From the NCBI GenBank assembly GCA_963556195.1, contig OY744523.1:73511288-73575287 (forward strand): a DNA stretch of 64,000 nt, read 5' to 3'. Below are positions 34,650 through 45,950 of the stretch, piece by piece. The stretch comes from Sepiola atlantica. Lineage: Eukaryota; Mollusca; Cephalopoda; Sepiida; Sepiolidae. The position numbers and the translations under genes are program-made. Within the stretch, counting starts at the first letter, position 1, and the number at the start of each line of letters is the position of its first letter. The notes beneath the pieces were generated by a model that saw only the letters and a list, made by a program, of their open reading frames with translations, was not told the DNA's origin and did no database searches.

Positions 34650-37425
34650 TTTTGCACTCCTTCTTTGTCTATTAGCCAGGTGCAGAGGTACTAGCACAGT
34701 AACAGCTTAAAGACACCCAGTGCTTGGCCTTGTCTCCTGACAAGGACAATGAACGCTGTCTCTCTTTCTCTCTATCTGGGCAACTTGGGGAAAAATTTTT
34801 GTCACTAAGTCTCAAATGACTAGTCTGGGTTGCACTTGTTCCGACAGGTTGAGGGTACAGGTTAGACAGCTTGTCTGGCTGCTGTTTGCGACTGGTAGTA
34901 CAGGAACCCTAAATCTTAGGTAGCGCTAAAAGCAGCTGCTCTATCTACAGTTGTATAATATCGTGGGTAACTGTACATGCCATGTCACGCATGGAAAGGG
35001 ACCCTACAATTATTCCCGGTGGGCTTTCCGAGGCCACACACCCCATGGATCAAGTCTCGACTAATGGTCTGGTTGTGTGAGCTTATTGGGACCAAACAAG
35101 CACCCACTCTATCTAAAGCCAAAATGGCAATACAAAGAAAAAAAACCTAAACCAGACGCCCACCTAAAAACATCTTTGCCTCCGCTCTTGAGGCTTGCAT
35201 TCACAAATATCCGTTAGCTTAGAACCAACATCAATGATGTAGAAACCTTTCTACTAGTAAACTCTCTGGATATCATAGCACTAAGTGAAACAAATCTACA
35301 ATCCACAATATCCTCACACCATTTTGACATGACTGATTACCTTTCACTCTACTGTAAAGATTTTAACAAACATATGCACAGGCTAGGAGTTTATGTTCAG
35401 AATACTGTTATAAATGAGACGTTCGGACGTCAATGTCACGAACGAGAATATTCAGACATCGATGTCACGAATATGAAATGTTGAGATCCTCTCCCCTTAC
35501 CCTTCTCACCTAACGTGCCTCAATATCCTTTGTTCCTTTTTTTTTGGGGGGGGGGGGTAAGTCACATATTAAGACTACTCTTCGTGAGACGTCTTTTTCT
35601 CTTTTTTTCTTGTTGTTTAGACTGACAAAAGGGAGACAACAAAACTTTATAATCTCAATTTATAAACATAAATAACAAAACGCCTGCAAAGAACAACAAA
35701 AAGGCGATATTCAACTTAACAAGGGTTTTATGAATTGTTTAAATTCAAAAGACCAGTTCCTCTCCTCTCTCGGAGATTTCTTAATAAAGGGGCTGGAATT
35801 GCGAAAACCAGGACGGCTAATATTTCCGAGATAAGAATAATGGGCAATTGCAAGGTCAGAGTCTTGACGAACAAACAAAAGAAATTCCTTTGACCAACAC
35901 GTACCTTTAAAAAAATTTTAATTGGCTGAGAGAGCTTCTGTCAATCCCTGGGGTTGTGTCAGAAATCGTTAGTTGTCGGCTGGGGAATAGATCTTTTTTA
36001 AATGTCAATCTGGACGGATGCGGTATCACTCTTCCCGTCCAATTTGATAACAGCGGTAATTCCGTCGCTGTAACCTTTCAGGTTGATAATTTAGAATCCC
36101 ATTTTTGTGAAAGGGGATCATAATTATTTTTGATTTTGGCCGCTGGGTGAGCTGCCAAAATCCCTTTCTTTTTTTTTTGCGTCCTGTTCGCTTGCTGCCC
36201 TCATCCAGTCTCCTCGTGTTCCTTCGTTTTCCTCTATTCGCACCCTCACTCCCCTAGCAACAGCCCCTCTCTCTTTTGATTGGTTGACCAATCATTTGTT
36301 TGTTTGCCTGCCAGGACTGTCCGTTGTCAATCCTTTTTTTGTGTGTATGTAGTTCCTGGCGAATTTCATTATTATTTTGGTAGGGGAACATGTGACAACA
36401 AGTCCCCTATTCTTCTTTTCTTGCCTTATGGACCAAAATATGTGGATATAAAAATACCCTCCCCTTGACTAGAGAACATAGGCTAGAATGAGATGATCAA
36501 GCCTACATGTGCTTAAAATTAACCTTACAGCACAGCGTTAGTTACTTATATTTTATATACTGTTCGCCTTAGACGCAGGACTGTACCCTGCTTAACTTTC
36601 TCTCTGAAAGCATAGATAAAGCACTCACTTGACTCGAGTGCCCAAATACATGTATTTGGGGATTTTAATATACATCACCATGACTGGCTTGGATTCTCTA
36701 GCTATACAGACACAGCTGGTAACTCCACATATAGTTTCTCCATAGCACACTCCCTCTCACAGAATGTCACTTTCCTGACCCACCTCCCTGATCGTGTGGA
36801 CCAGCAAGCCTAACTTCTCGACCTGTTCTTGACCTCACTGTTTGAGGCTTGTGCGACGAATGCCATAGCCTGCCCAGGAATGCTGATCACCTTGTGGTAA
36901 TGATTAATATCACCCTAAATTTTCATCCCAAAGCTGATGAGCCATTGTTCAAAACGACGAGATACTACAAGCAGTCTGATTGGGAAGCCATCAGAGACGC
37001 CCCATGGAGTGAAACTTTTTCTTTCCCCGCTGATCAGTGGGCAAATGAGGTAACCGAATGGATTAAAGCAGGCATTGAAGTAAATGTCCCAACATGAAAA
37101 TTCTACAGAAGGCACCACTCTTCACAATGGTTCACCTCGAACTGTGCAGATGCTATTGCTCAGAAGCAGCAAGCATTCCGACAATTCAACCGCCATAAGT
37201 CAACTACAAATATGCAGAAACTTATAGTGTCAAGAAATCATTCTAAGACTGTAAAGGTGAAGCAAAGAGAAGGTATACAGAGATGACCAAAAACGCATTT
37301 AGTCACAAAAACTAGGTACTCGCGATTTCCGGTAAATCTACAATAGTGTGGTAAACAATGGGCAATCAACAATTCCCCCACTATCTAACCACTGCTAAGG
37401 CTGAACTACTTGCCCAGCTTCCCAA
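34650..37425 (+). mobile_element. CR1/jockey-like LINE, copy 2, interrupted
   Basis: The 5' part of the 8528-11862 family: leader (TTTGCACTCCTTCTTTGTC), endonuclease region and linker (NADHLVVMINITLNFHPKAD at 36879, YYKQSDWEAIRDAPWSETF at 36962). It stops at about 37424 (CTTGCCCAG), so the reverse transcriptase and 3' end are missing. It is split at 35405 by the insertion 35406-36452. Many stops. Confidence 0.85.
35406..36452. mobile_element. 1,047-bp insertion in LINE copy 2, 5-bp duplication
   Basis: Comparison with LINE copy 1 shows continuous homology up to 35405 and again from 36453, with AATAC at both borders (35401-35405, 36453-36457). The inserted piece starts TGTTATAAATGAGACGTTCG and holds a palindromic CCAAT pair TGATTGG/CCAATCA (36278-36295). 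TG start, 5-bp duplication and promoter-like content suggest a solo LTR, but its end (TATAAA) is not the usual CA, so boundaries may be off or the end decayed. Confidence 0.7.
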
Positions 37426-37599
37426 AACCAGCTCCCAACATCAACTTAGCAAAATTACTAAAAAAACAAAAATGTTTGTCACATGGGGTGCTCTCAACTA
37501 CGTCCGCGAGACCAATGGTCGTAAAATACAAAAGCATCTCATGTCGACAAAATCTCTCTCGTTTTCCTTCGACGCTTAACTGAAGGACACGTTTTCTTC

Positions 37600-38070
37600 C
37601 AGACTCTCTTCGCCCTTTGGGGCGAAGCCAGGGACGCCTCGGGTGACTACCATTCAGCAGTCAAGTCGCACACACATGCTTACACACACTGTTGACAAAG
37701 GCACACACACACACAAATGCCTACATGCCCTATCAATTCACACTCACGTACACACAATCGTACACTTACGCACCCTGACAAAATCTCAACTCACGTGCGT
37801 GCACACACACACACACACATTCATACAGCTACACCTCACACACTCATAAATTACAGGCATAAACATTTAATTACTTCGCTAACGGAACTTTCAAATGAAC
37901 AATTAATGTTTTGTATTTTGTATATATATAAATATTGTGTTTCTTTCAATAATATTTCCTTTTTCCATTCTTCCTTCATTCAACTTTCATGCATGTTTTT
38001 TTATCTGTTTTAAACATTTCTTATAACAATTCTAATGTAAGCATGGATCTTAGCATTTTCTCTAAGATAC
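37600..38070 (+). repeat. Dispersed CA-rich repeat, copy 2
   Basis: Same order of blocks as 22870-23315: CA tracts, CATAAATTACAGGCATA, TTCAAATGAACAATTA, TATATAAATAT, CATTCAACTTTCATG, TTAGCATTTTCTCTAAGA. Just upstream, 37480-37530 (GTGCTCTCAACTACGTCCGC) resembles the LTR-like sequence at 45480, hinting that this repeat is part of a related LTR. Confidence 0.7.
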
Positions 38071-38115
38071 AACATCTTAAGAAACATGATTAATTAACAA
38101 CACATTTATATAACT

Positions 38116-38150
38116 ACTAGCAAAACCTACTCGCGCTCCAGGCAGCAATT
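38116..38150. repeat. ACTAGCAAAACCTA repeat terminus
   Basis: ACTAGCAAAACCTACTCGCGCTCC-GGCAGCAATTA (with one base changed) is also found at 62151-62185. Both copies read on the plus strand and diverge afterwards, so this is probably one end of a mobile element. Confidence 0.6.
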
Positions 38151-38715
38151 AATTGGAAGGAGGGGAGCGTTAATTAAACAAAATGTTTTTTACTCAGAGA
38201 ATTTCATAATTTTAATAAACTTTGGTAAATTTGTAGATTAACATCTTCGACTATAGTTCTTAAAGTGTCTTTTTTTAATTTTTCGAAGTTTGTGTTGAAA
38301 AAAAATTAGAATGAAAAATGTTATCAAAACAGCGAAAAATCAGTTAAAACTGAAGATTCAATAAAACATGTTTAAAAATCGCTGGAAAAGTAAATATTAG
38401 TTTTCTGGAACTGTTTTAAAAGTAATTATTAAATTAAAGTCTTAAGAGAGTGAATTACAAAAGAATATACTTCATTTTTTTTTTACTAAAAATTGCTTAA
38501 TTATCAAAAAAAAAAAGTGAAAGTTAGCTAAAACATGTCCGGAACCCGTGTTGTAAATGTAAACAGAGAATACGGCTACAAAATCTCAAAGTATGGAAGG
38601 CCCAAACTGCAGTAATAGCTTTGTTTTTTTAATTTTTACGTTACGAACTGCGTCAATTTTATTAATTAATTTTACATGATGATTGATTAAAATCTTGAAC
38701 AATTACGTTACTCGA

Positions 38716-39020
38716 TTTATTCTTTAAGAATTAATGTAATTTTAAATTACATTAATTCTTAAAGAATAAATAACTAATTTATTGTTACGACACATGTAAG
38801 AATTTCTTACATGTGTTGTAAAATTACATTAATTCTTTTGAAATAAAGCTAAGAGTATTTTTTATTTTAAGTGTGAAAAAGTAAATTAAAGTCAATGACT
38901 ACACTGACAATATTCATTGAAAAAAAATTAAAACATTAAAAATTATTTATTAATAAATAAACAGAATTCAATTTTGAAAGAAAATGTCATATTTGAATTC
39001 TATTTATTTATTAATAAATA
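38716..39020. repeat. Cluster of three AT-rich palindromes
   Basis: First: 27-bp perfect arms 38716-38742 and 38744-38770 with a single-base spacer. Second: ACACATGTAAGAA (38790-38802) and its complement (38804-38816), single-base spacer. Third: AATTATTTATTAATAAATAA near 38942 with its complement at about 39001-39021, enclosing GAATTCAA/TTGAATTC. The first palindrome's TTACATTAATTCTT also recurs at 38825-38838. Confidence 0.88.
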
Positions 39021-39439
39021 ATTGTTTTAAACTTTTTAAATAATATTTATTCATGAAAAAATGACAAAACAAATACAAACTTACGTTTTATCTTTCCAAA
39101 TAATTGACGAAATTGTGAAATTAACGAAACTGTTGAATCTCTGAAAATAAAATTTTGAGGACGGTGTGGGGGAAGTGAGTGGTGGTTGGTGAGCTAATCC
39201 CGCCTATTTATTATAGAACAGGCCTACCATACGTCCCCAAGTCAATCGTTAGTAGAAATTATCCAATTTTTTAAATTCTTTTTTTCGTTATGTTCCTGAG
39301 TCTCAAATTTTTTAATTTTTGGTTTATTTTCAAGATTATAAAAAACATTTCTTGCGCTGATAATGACACGTTTATGTATGAAAGGGAAATATAATTATGT
39401 CGCAATTTTTATTTTCCCAGAAAATCTAATCATTAAAAT

Positions 39440-39930
39440 CACATGAAATATTTTTTTCAATTATATTATTTTTGGGGTGAAAATATTGATTAAACAATGT
39501 TTTATTCAATGATAACATTGCCAATTCAAGAAATTAATTTTTCTTCGAGTTATAGGGATTTTATTAACACGGAATTTAGGGGCCTTTTTCGTAATATATA
39601 CGAAATAATTTTTAAAATTTTTTTATTTTAAACACATCTACAGTGCTTTATTTTCCTAAAAAAATTTTTTTTAATTCATACATTTTTTTATTAATACATA
39701 AAAATATAACTTTAGTAAAGGTATATTTTGTTTTCAAAAATAATACATTTTCGCTAAGATTTAAAAAAAATAATAATGATTTTATTATATTACGTGATCA
39801 TTGATTAATAAATACTGAAAATTTTATTAAAATTAGTTGATTTCCTGAATTTTGGTGAATTTTAAGGTGAAGGGAGAGTTAAAATGTTTTTACATTTTGG
39901 GAATCTGCCATTGATTTTGCACGTACCTAT
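39440..39930 (+). repeat. Dispersed AT-rich repeat, fullest copy
   Basis: In reverse complement it matches 403-860 across most of its length (AACAATGT/GCTTTATTCAATGATAA, TATATACGAAATA, GGTTGATTTCCTGAATTTTG, TTGATTTTGCACGTAC). No coding frame. Confidence 0.75.
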
Positions 39931-39934
39931 CAGC

Positions 39935-40740
39935 TAAATTACCCCCTCCCCCCTAAAAATGAGATTCTTTTTAGGGTAATTCTAGATTGTTAAGGCAGTT
40001 AATATGTTTTTAACACTAACCCTAAGTTTGACTGGCAAGGTCGTAAAACCACACGCAATCGCCACAAAAAGGTTCTCCACCCCCTAGGAATAAAATAACG
40101 CACAGAATTCATCTTCAATGAAAACAAAAATGGTAAACTGCCATTCTAAATTCTAAAATATTTTTTGTGTTTCTCTTTCGGATAGGTTTTTCAGGATATT
40201 CACACGTAATCGCCTGAAAAAGTAGAATCTCATTTTATTGAGGGTGGGGTGGAGTGGGATTGTGTGAGCGTGTTAATCTACAATAATATCTAAACTTTCA
40301 ATATTTTTATTTATGCCATACGAATAAGATATTTAATTAGTTATATCATTTTAAAGTTGTTTATTTAATGTTCACCGAAAAGGTAAACACAACTAAAATC
40401 AATGGCTTCAAATTAAAATAAAAACGGGACTTATAGTAAACAAAAAATTATGAGATTAAAAAAAAATTAAATATGGGTAAATTTGCAGATTAACACCCTC
40501 CATTAATACCCCACCATTCCGAAAAAATATGACATTTGCTTTTTATGGGGATTACGTGTTAACACCATGGAAAACGGAAAGAAAGAAAAACAAATAATTT
40601 AGAATTTAGAGTGAGGGATCATCAGGCCATTGTATTTTTTTAGGGAACTTAACAAAAAATTTTTACCACTAACCCTAAGTTCGAGTGTCAGTGTCATAAA
40701 ACCACACGTAAAGTAGCGCCTCCTCAAAAAAAACAAAAAA
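39935..40740. repeat. Two adjoining fold-back elements, CCTAAGTTCGAGTG family
   Basis: Bases 39935-40262 are bounded by TAAAAATGAGATTCTTTTTAG and, in reverse, AAAGTAGAATCTCATTTTATT, and contain CTAACCCTAAGTTTGACTGGC at 40015. Bases 40495-40740 repeat the plan with GGGGATTACGTGTTAACACC and CTAACCCTAAGTTCGAGTG at 40668. Related pieces are at 26045, 50005 and 59120. Confidence 0.7.
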
Positions 40741-40912
40741 AAATGCAGCGGATTTAACTCCCATATGAAAAAAGAATTTAGTTAACTGCGCTAAAACTGG
40801 CTTGAAAAATCGAATTTATATACGAAAATTTTCCTCACTTTAAATTATAAAATAATTATTTTGTTTTCTTCTTTCCATCAAGTTAAAAAGGTAAAAACTG
40901 CAAAAAGAGGCT

Positions 40913-40914
<2 letters not shown>

Positions 40915-40948
<34 letters not shown>

Positions 40949-40949
40949 C
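40915..40949. repeat. (GA)n microsatellite
   Basis: About 16 GA units with one GAAA break. Confidence 0.93.
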
Positions 40950-42657
40950 AACCACACTCTCCCAACTCCCTCTTCTCGCTTCTGCCTCGCTTGTAGCAAG
41001 CCAAGCTAGCTTCTCCTTCGCTTGTAGATAGCCACGACCTTCGCTAAGGTCGTCGGCGAGCGCATGGAGTTACAACCTAAGGTTTTTAGTTATTTTTTCA
41101 ATTTATTTATTAAATAACATTAATTAATTACTGTTAATATAGACGAAACTATTGCATATAGATAGCCAACTTAAGCCAATGCAATTCAAAAATAATAATA
41201 CTAAACATTAATTAATTATGAATGGTTTAAAAAATAGTTATGCTAATTAGTCAGTCAAAAGATTCTTTCTTACTCTTTTATCTCCACTATATATACAGTA
41301 TATCAAGATTATAATATAGGAGTGATGAAAGAAAAAACATTCGCATTTATTCATTTAGATAAGTTTACATGGATATAAAGGTCATTTTTAGTGAAGAAAT
41401 ATTCATTTGGGAAAGTTTATACAACTCGTGTTTTTGGTAGAAAATGTTCCATGAATAAGCAGACATAAGGATGTGTATATCTATATTTATTAGTCTGAAT
41501 ATGCGTATGTGAGTAATATGCGTATGTGAGTATTAGACAATGTGGCACTATGTAAGTATCTGTAGGTTTACCTTGTTCTGTTAATGTGTGTGTAGATGTA
41601 TGCGAAAATGATGGAGCTTGTACGTGAGTTTTGAAGTGTTCCCTTCATTTTTGCCTCCCCCGGCCAAAGGCGGGGGGGGGGGGAGCATACATTCTTGGTC
41701 CTTTCGATGTGCATCGGGTTGGGTCTCTGCGGAACTCTGATTTTGTTGACCAGGTCATTGTTTTATATGCTTTGTTAATTTGACATAAGCTTGCTAGATT
41801 TTGGGTTTAAAACGATTTTCATTAGTGGAAAAATATTGAGTTAACATGTTCCTGTGAAAATTTTAACTTGTTTTTGAAAGTCAAGAGGAGAGTGTATCGA
41901 AACAAACCAGAGAAAGAAAGAGGCTGACTATCCAAGCTATTTGCTTTTTGGCTTTCATTCAAATCTTCGAATCACATCTCGATCCACCACATATCCACCT
42001 GATGACAATTGCATTGTAGGGTTTAATGATCGACACCATTAAACCATGTTTTTGAGTTATAAATTTTACCTATGCTGGAAATTTCAGGGGCGATAACCAC
42101 TCACGCTTGAAAGGTTGTCAAGGGTGATAAGCAAATTTCACACATTTAATTATAGTTAGGGGTGTTAGGATCGGGTTTTATTTCCCTTGACTAATCTACA
42201 AGGAAACGCATACCTACTAAATGCTATGAGGAACACAGAATAAGGGAAAATACAACTAAGTACAATATACACATTTATTACATATTGACAACCGTAAAAG
42301 ACTTACAACATAACACTTCAAAGACATACAATAGTTCATTACTCACCACTTTTGGTGGGGCCTACCAGAACTAGTGGGGTCTACCAGAACTGGTAGGGTG
42401 TGCATTGTTTCAACCGCGTGGTATTCTGACCAGCACGGCAAACTTCAATCTTACTCTCCTCCTCGTCTGTAGCCAGGGTCTCTCTACCCATCGGTGTCCC
42501 TAGCAACCAGTGTCATTAACCCTTGTTCCCCATAGGGATATTTTGACAAGAAGGTAACAGTCCAAGAAAGACAACAACTCACTATTTTCTAGATAATCTA
42601 GAATGTTAGAAAATAAAAAATAATTCTCCTTTATTAGATTAGATAGTGATTTTGATA
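40950..42657. other. Intergenic sequence without recognised gene
   Basis: A (G)14 run is at about 41671. TACCAGAACTAGTGGGG/TACCAGAACTGGTAGGG is a short tandem duplication at 42364-42398. Bases 42165-42660 have an LTR-like feel, but no terminal repeats were matched. Nothing else identified. Confidence 0.4.
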
Positions 42658-42734
42658 TTATGTCATTAAATATGTATTCTTTATTAGTCCATATATTTGA
42701 TTTGTAAATTTCTTGCTTATTAATAAAAAAAATA

Positions 42735-43941
42735 ATACTTTTTCGGGTAATGGTGATATTCCATCCTTATCAATTGAATGTCCGAGGAAATTTACTTCTT
42801 GCTGACCGAAAATACATTTGTCCAAGTTTATTTTTAAAGCGTAATGGGACAGTCTTTGGAAAACTTGTTCCAAGTGTTGTTTATGTTCGTCGAGGTTTCT
42901 ACTAGAAATTAGGACATCGTCCACGTATGCGAATACGAATGGAAGGTCCCTAAAAACCTCGTCTATTAACCTTTGGAAGGTTTGACAGGCGTTCCTAAGT
43001 CCGAATGGCATTCTGACGAATTCGTAAAGTCCAAATGGCGTGGTCAGTGCTGTTTTATGAATATCTTCTTCCGCCACCGGTATTTGGTGATATGCTTTCA
43101 CTAAATCCAGTTTGGAAAATACCGTGGCGTTTTGCAGTCCGATTGCGAAATCGTGAATGTGTGGGATAGGGTATCTATCCGGTACAGTTTGTGCATTTAA
43201 TCTCCTGAAATCGCCGCAAGGACGCCATGTTGTCGCGTCTGATTTCTGTACCATATGTAGAGGAGATGACCACGCACTTTTGGAAGGTCGAATAATTCCT
43301 TGTTGTAACATGCGTTGGAATTCGTCCTTTGCGATCTTGTACTTATCCGGCTTCAAACGTCTGGGGGTGGCGTAGACGGGTTGTCTACTCGTTTTAATAT
43401 AATGTCTTGCCTTATGTTTAATATCATCCGCGACTGTGAATGGCTGAGTAAGTTGTGGGTATTTTTGACACAGCCGACGAATGTACGTCTCTTCAGGAAA
43501 GGCAGAACTAATCCCAGTAGACTGGTATCTTGTGGTGATACCTTTAATTACGACTTTTGTTTGGTTATCAGTCAGTGTGCGATTAGTCATGTCTACTGAT
43601 AGATTAAATCGTGCTAGGAAATCTGCTCCTAATATTGGTGTCGTCACGTTGGCTATGGTAAAAATCCACGAAAATGTGCGACACAAGCCGAGATTGACGC
43701 TTAAGTACTTTTCACCGTATGTCGGTATTTGTGTGCCATTAGCTGCCTGGAGGTGGTAAGGCTGTGGAGTAGCTTTCTGTTTACCTAGCGCTGGTATCAC
43801 GCTTATTTCGGCTCTGGTGTCTATTAAGAAGTTATATCCGTGATTACTGTCACGAATGAAAAATAGACGACCTTTAGTGGAAAATCCAGCAACAGTTGTC
43901 GTCACTACTGGCTGGAATGATCGTTTCCCTGATTCTTGTTT
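42735..43941 (-). pseudogene. pol: Ty3/gypsy pol fragment (protease and reverse transcriptase), CsRn1-like
   Basis: Minus-strand frame overlapping the end of gag in the -1 frame; it is open from 43941, so expression by -1 frameshifting is likely for the family. It encodes an aspartic protease region ([13 protein letters not shown], about residues 27-39 counted from 43905) in which the usual Gly after Asp-Thr is Arg, a change expected to disable the protease. A reverse transcriptase follows: [70 protein letters not shown] and the catalytic YVDD (327-330), then [10 protein letters not shown] and FLGHSID. Homology stops after about residue 390, near 42735. RNase H, integrase and the 3' LTR are missing, so the element is broken. 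Confidence 0.9.
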
Positions 43942-44723
43942 TCAAAAGTACAAGGATAAGTGCAACGCCTCGCTTCTGTGCCGAATTTTTTGTGGTAAAA
44001 ACAGATTTCGTTCGCTCGTTCTCGTGTGTTGCTTCGACCTCTGCTAAAACTTTGTTTTCGGTAGTTAGGTCGATTATTAAATGAGTAACGACGGTTTATT
44101 TGCATTAATTCCTGCAATTTACGAGTGAGATTTTCGACCGTAGTTTTTAGTCCGGCCACTTTGTCGTCTCTCGTCTGTTTTGGCTGTGCTTGTGCTGAGT
44201 TTACTTTGCAGCTCCTCAGATTTTCATGAATTCGGTCTGCCATGTCGGCAGGTTTTACAGTGCTTGTCTCTTCCGTTGTGGGTGCCAGAATTTGTACTGT
44301 TGTGTCTGGGAGTTTATCCAGCCACAAACTTCTCATTATAGTTTCGAACATTTTGTTGTCTCCTAGCAACGATCGCATGTATCGTAAAAGTTGCGACGGT
44401 GTGCGATCTCCCAATTCTACTTGGGTGAAGAGATTGCGTAACATTGTCTCGTTTGATAAGCCAGTTTGTCTCAAAATAGCCTCCTTAAGTTCATCGTATG
44501 GATTATTTTCTGGTACGTTCTCCAATAAATCAGTCACTTCCTCGACGACGTCTGCCGGGAGTTTTTCAACCAAATAACAATACTTGGTTCGCTGAGACGT
44601 AATCCGTTTTGCGTCGAAAAGGGCCTGGATCTGGATAAACCACGTCTTTATATTCGTGGGATTAAAAGCTGGAATATTTAGCGTTAATGTAGCTAGAGGT
44701 GTTTCAACGCGGGGAGCTTCCAT
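43905..44723 (-). CDS. gag: Ty3/gypsy Gag polyprotein, CsRn1-like
   Basis: A 272-residue open frame starting at an ATG at 44723, 273 bases downstream of the primer-binding site. It has a capsid-like core ([54 protein letters not shown]) and ends in a single C-x2-H-x9-C-x3-C finger ([18 protein letters not shown], residues 241-258). This CHCC finger in place of the common CCHC is characteristic of the CsRn1 group of Ty3/gypsy elements. The frame appears intact. Pol follows in the -1 frame. Retrotransposons of this group assemble intracellular particles; no envelope gene is present here. Confidence 0.88.
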   Translation of the reverse strand: MEAPRVETPLATLTLNIPAFNPTNIKTWFIQIQALFDAKRITSQRTKYCYLVEKLPADVVEEVTDLLENVPENNPYDELKEAILRQTGLSNETMLRNLFTQVELGDRTPSQLLRYMRSLLGDNKMFETIMRSLWLDKLPDTTVQILAPTTEETSTVKPADMADRIHENLRSCKVNSAQAQPKQTRDDKVAGLKTTVENLTRKLQELMQINRRYSFNNRPNYRKQSFSRGRSNTRERANEICFYHKKFGTEARRCTYPCTFENKNQGNDHSSQ

Positions 44724-44995
44724 TTTTCTGTTTTTCGTTTGAAAATGATTTTAAAGCCTTTAAACTGTCGGTTGATTTGTTTAATTTCGATTTAATAGCG
44801 ACTATCGGCATAACTCGCTAATTTGTTGCTATATTGTACTGAGATTCACGCTTCGTCTGACGGCTTGTATCATCCCTTGAGATTCGCATCGTCTTTTTAC
44901 TTCCTTTGAGTGTTACCGCACGCATGATATCGCCAGTAGGTTAGGAAACCGCGTGTAGCTTATAAGGAGATTCCGTTGTGCATGCAATTTTCTAA

Positions 44996-45008
44996 GTCGG
45001 GGTCACCA
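44996..45008 (-). other. Primer-binding site, tRNA-Trp type
   Basis: The minus strand reads TGGTGACCCCGAC, complementary to the 3' end of tRNA-Trp including CCA. A tRNA-Trp primer is typical of CsRn1-like elements and supports the family call from the Gag finger. Confidence 0.8.
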
Positions 45009-45011
45009 ACT

Positions 45012-45600
45012 TGTGGTGGTCGTCATGCCTTTTTTTGGTGATAACTTCCTCCACAAATAAAAATAAAAATAATAATAAGAAGACTTACATGCAAAACCAA
45101 CGGAAGTTTATTCACTGAAATAAACCATTAACAAATATAACATATTTCCTTTTGTAATGAGTTCAGAAGTCCTTTCTTTAGTTTCAGGGTAAGTAAAAAG
45201 GAGAATGTCTTTTGTTTTGTTGAAATGCTCATATGTTATAAAATGTTAAGAGAGGCAATAGGTAATGTTCGCCTGTGAAATTGTATGAAGCGCGCGAAAG
45301 GTGAAATGGAAGAGTGATAATAAGACGCGTGTAACCTCCGAATGAAGAGTCAGTTGAGAGAGAGGGTTTGATGTTTGTGTGTGCTTAAATACTATTTGGA
45401 TAGGCTCCAGCGAGCTTAAGGAGAAAAGTTTAGAAAAATGTCTTTGGAGAAATCCCATTGGACAGAAATATCACGTGGTGTGCTCCCTACTACGTCCGCT
45501 CGTTTTGAGTTGATTTAATATATAAGGCCACGCCGGAATTTGCGTGGGCGTTATTTTTTATTTTTCACACGCCAATACAATTATATTCACACTGCGCGCC
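45012..45600 (-). repeat. Probable 5' LTR of the CsRn1-like element
   Basis: It lies immediately upstream of the primer site. On the minus strand it has TATATTAAATC near 45520 (TATA box), AATAAA near 45110 (polyadenylation signal) and ends CCACCACA at 45012, so U3-R-U5 order is right. The distal edge is inferred from the LINE fragment that begins at about 45600. No partner LTR is seen in the window. Confidence 0.6.
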
Positions 45601-45950
45601 TAAATTGTATTTATCCCAAACAACAATTTTTATCCGAATCTTAACCGTGTCAACTGGCACAAGGGAAAAGGTTATGAAATACCAAGGTCTTATGTACGAC
45701 ATGAAAAGAAACTGGAATCTTAGGAAAATCTCCATCATACCAGTAATTATAGGAGCAACAGGACTAATGAAAAAGAATTTCAAAAGCTATCTGGCGAGTA
45801 TACCCGGTGAACCGAGTGCAAGAGAAATACAAACAATTGCACTTAAAGGGACGGTTAGAATCTTAAAAAGATCTCTAGGCTGGAGTGTCTGAAATAGCCG
45901 GTGAATGTCTGGCATCCGGTAGGATGCCCCATCTCCAGCAAAAACAGAAA
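45600..45950 (+). pseudogene. LINE ORF C-terminal fragment, KYQ-x-L type
   Basis: The frame 45605-45892 reads TREKVMKYQGLMYDMKRNWN, ISIIPVIIGATGLMKKNFKS and GTVRILKRSLGWSV. The pattern E-K-x-x-KYQDL...W...IP(I/V)VIGALG...LLGTARILRK is the conserved end of a widespread family of non-LTR retrotransposon polyproteins. Only the last 95 codons remain, and the LTR of the gypsy element abuts its 5' side. Stop at 45890. Confidence 0.75.

Noticed and set aside
43157..44577. Several plus-strand frames of 60-110 codons
   Set aside because: They are antisense shadows of the gypsy gag and pol frames.
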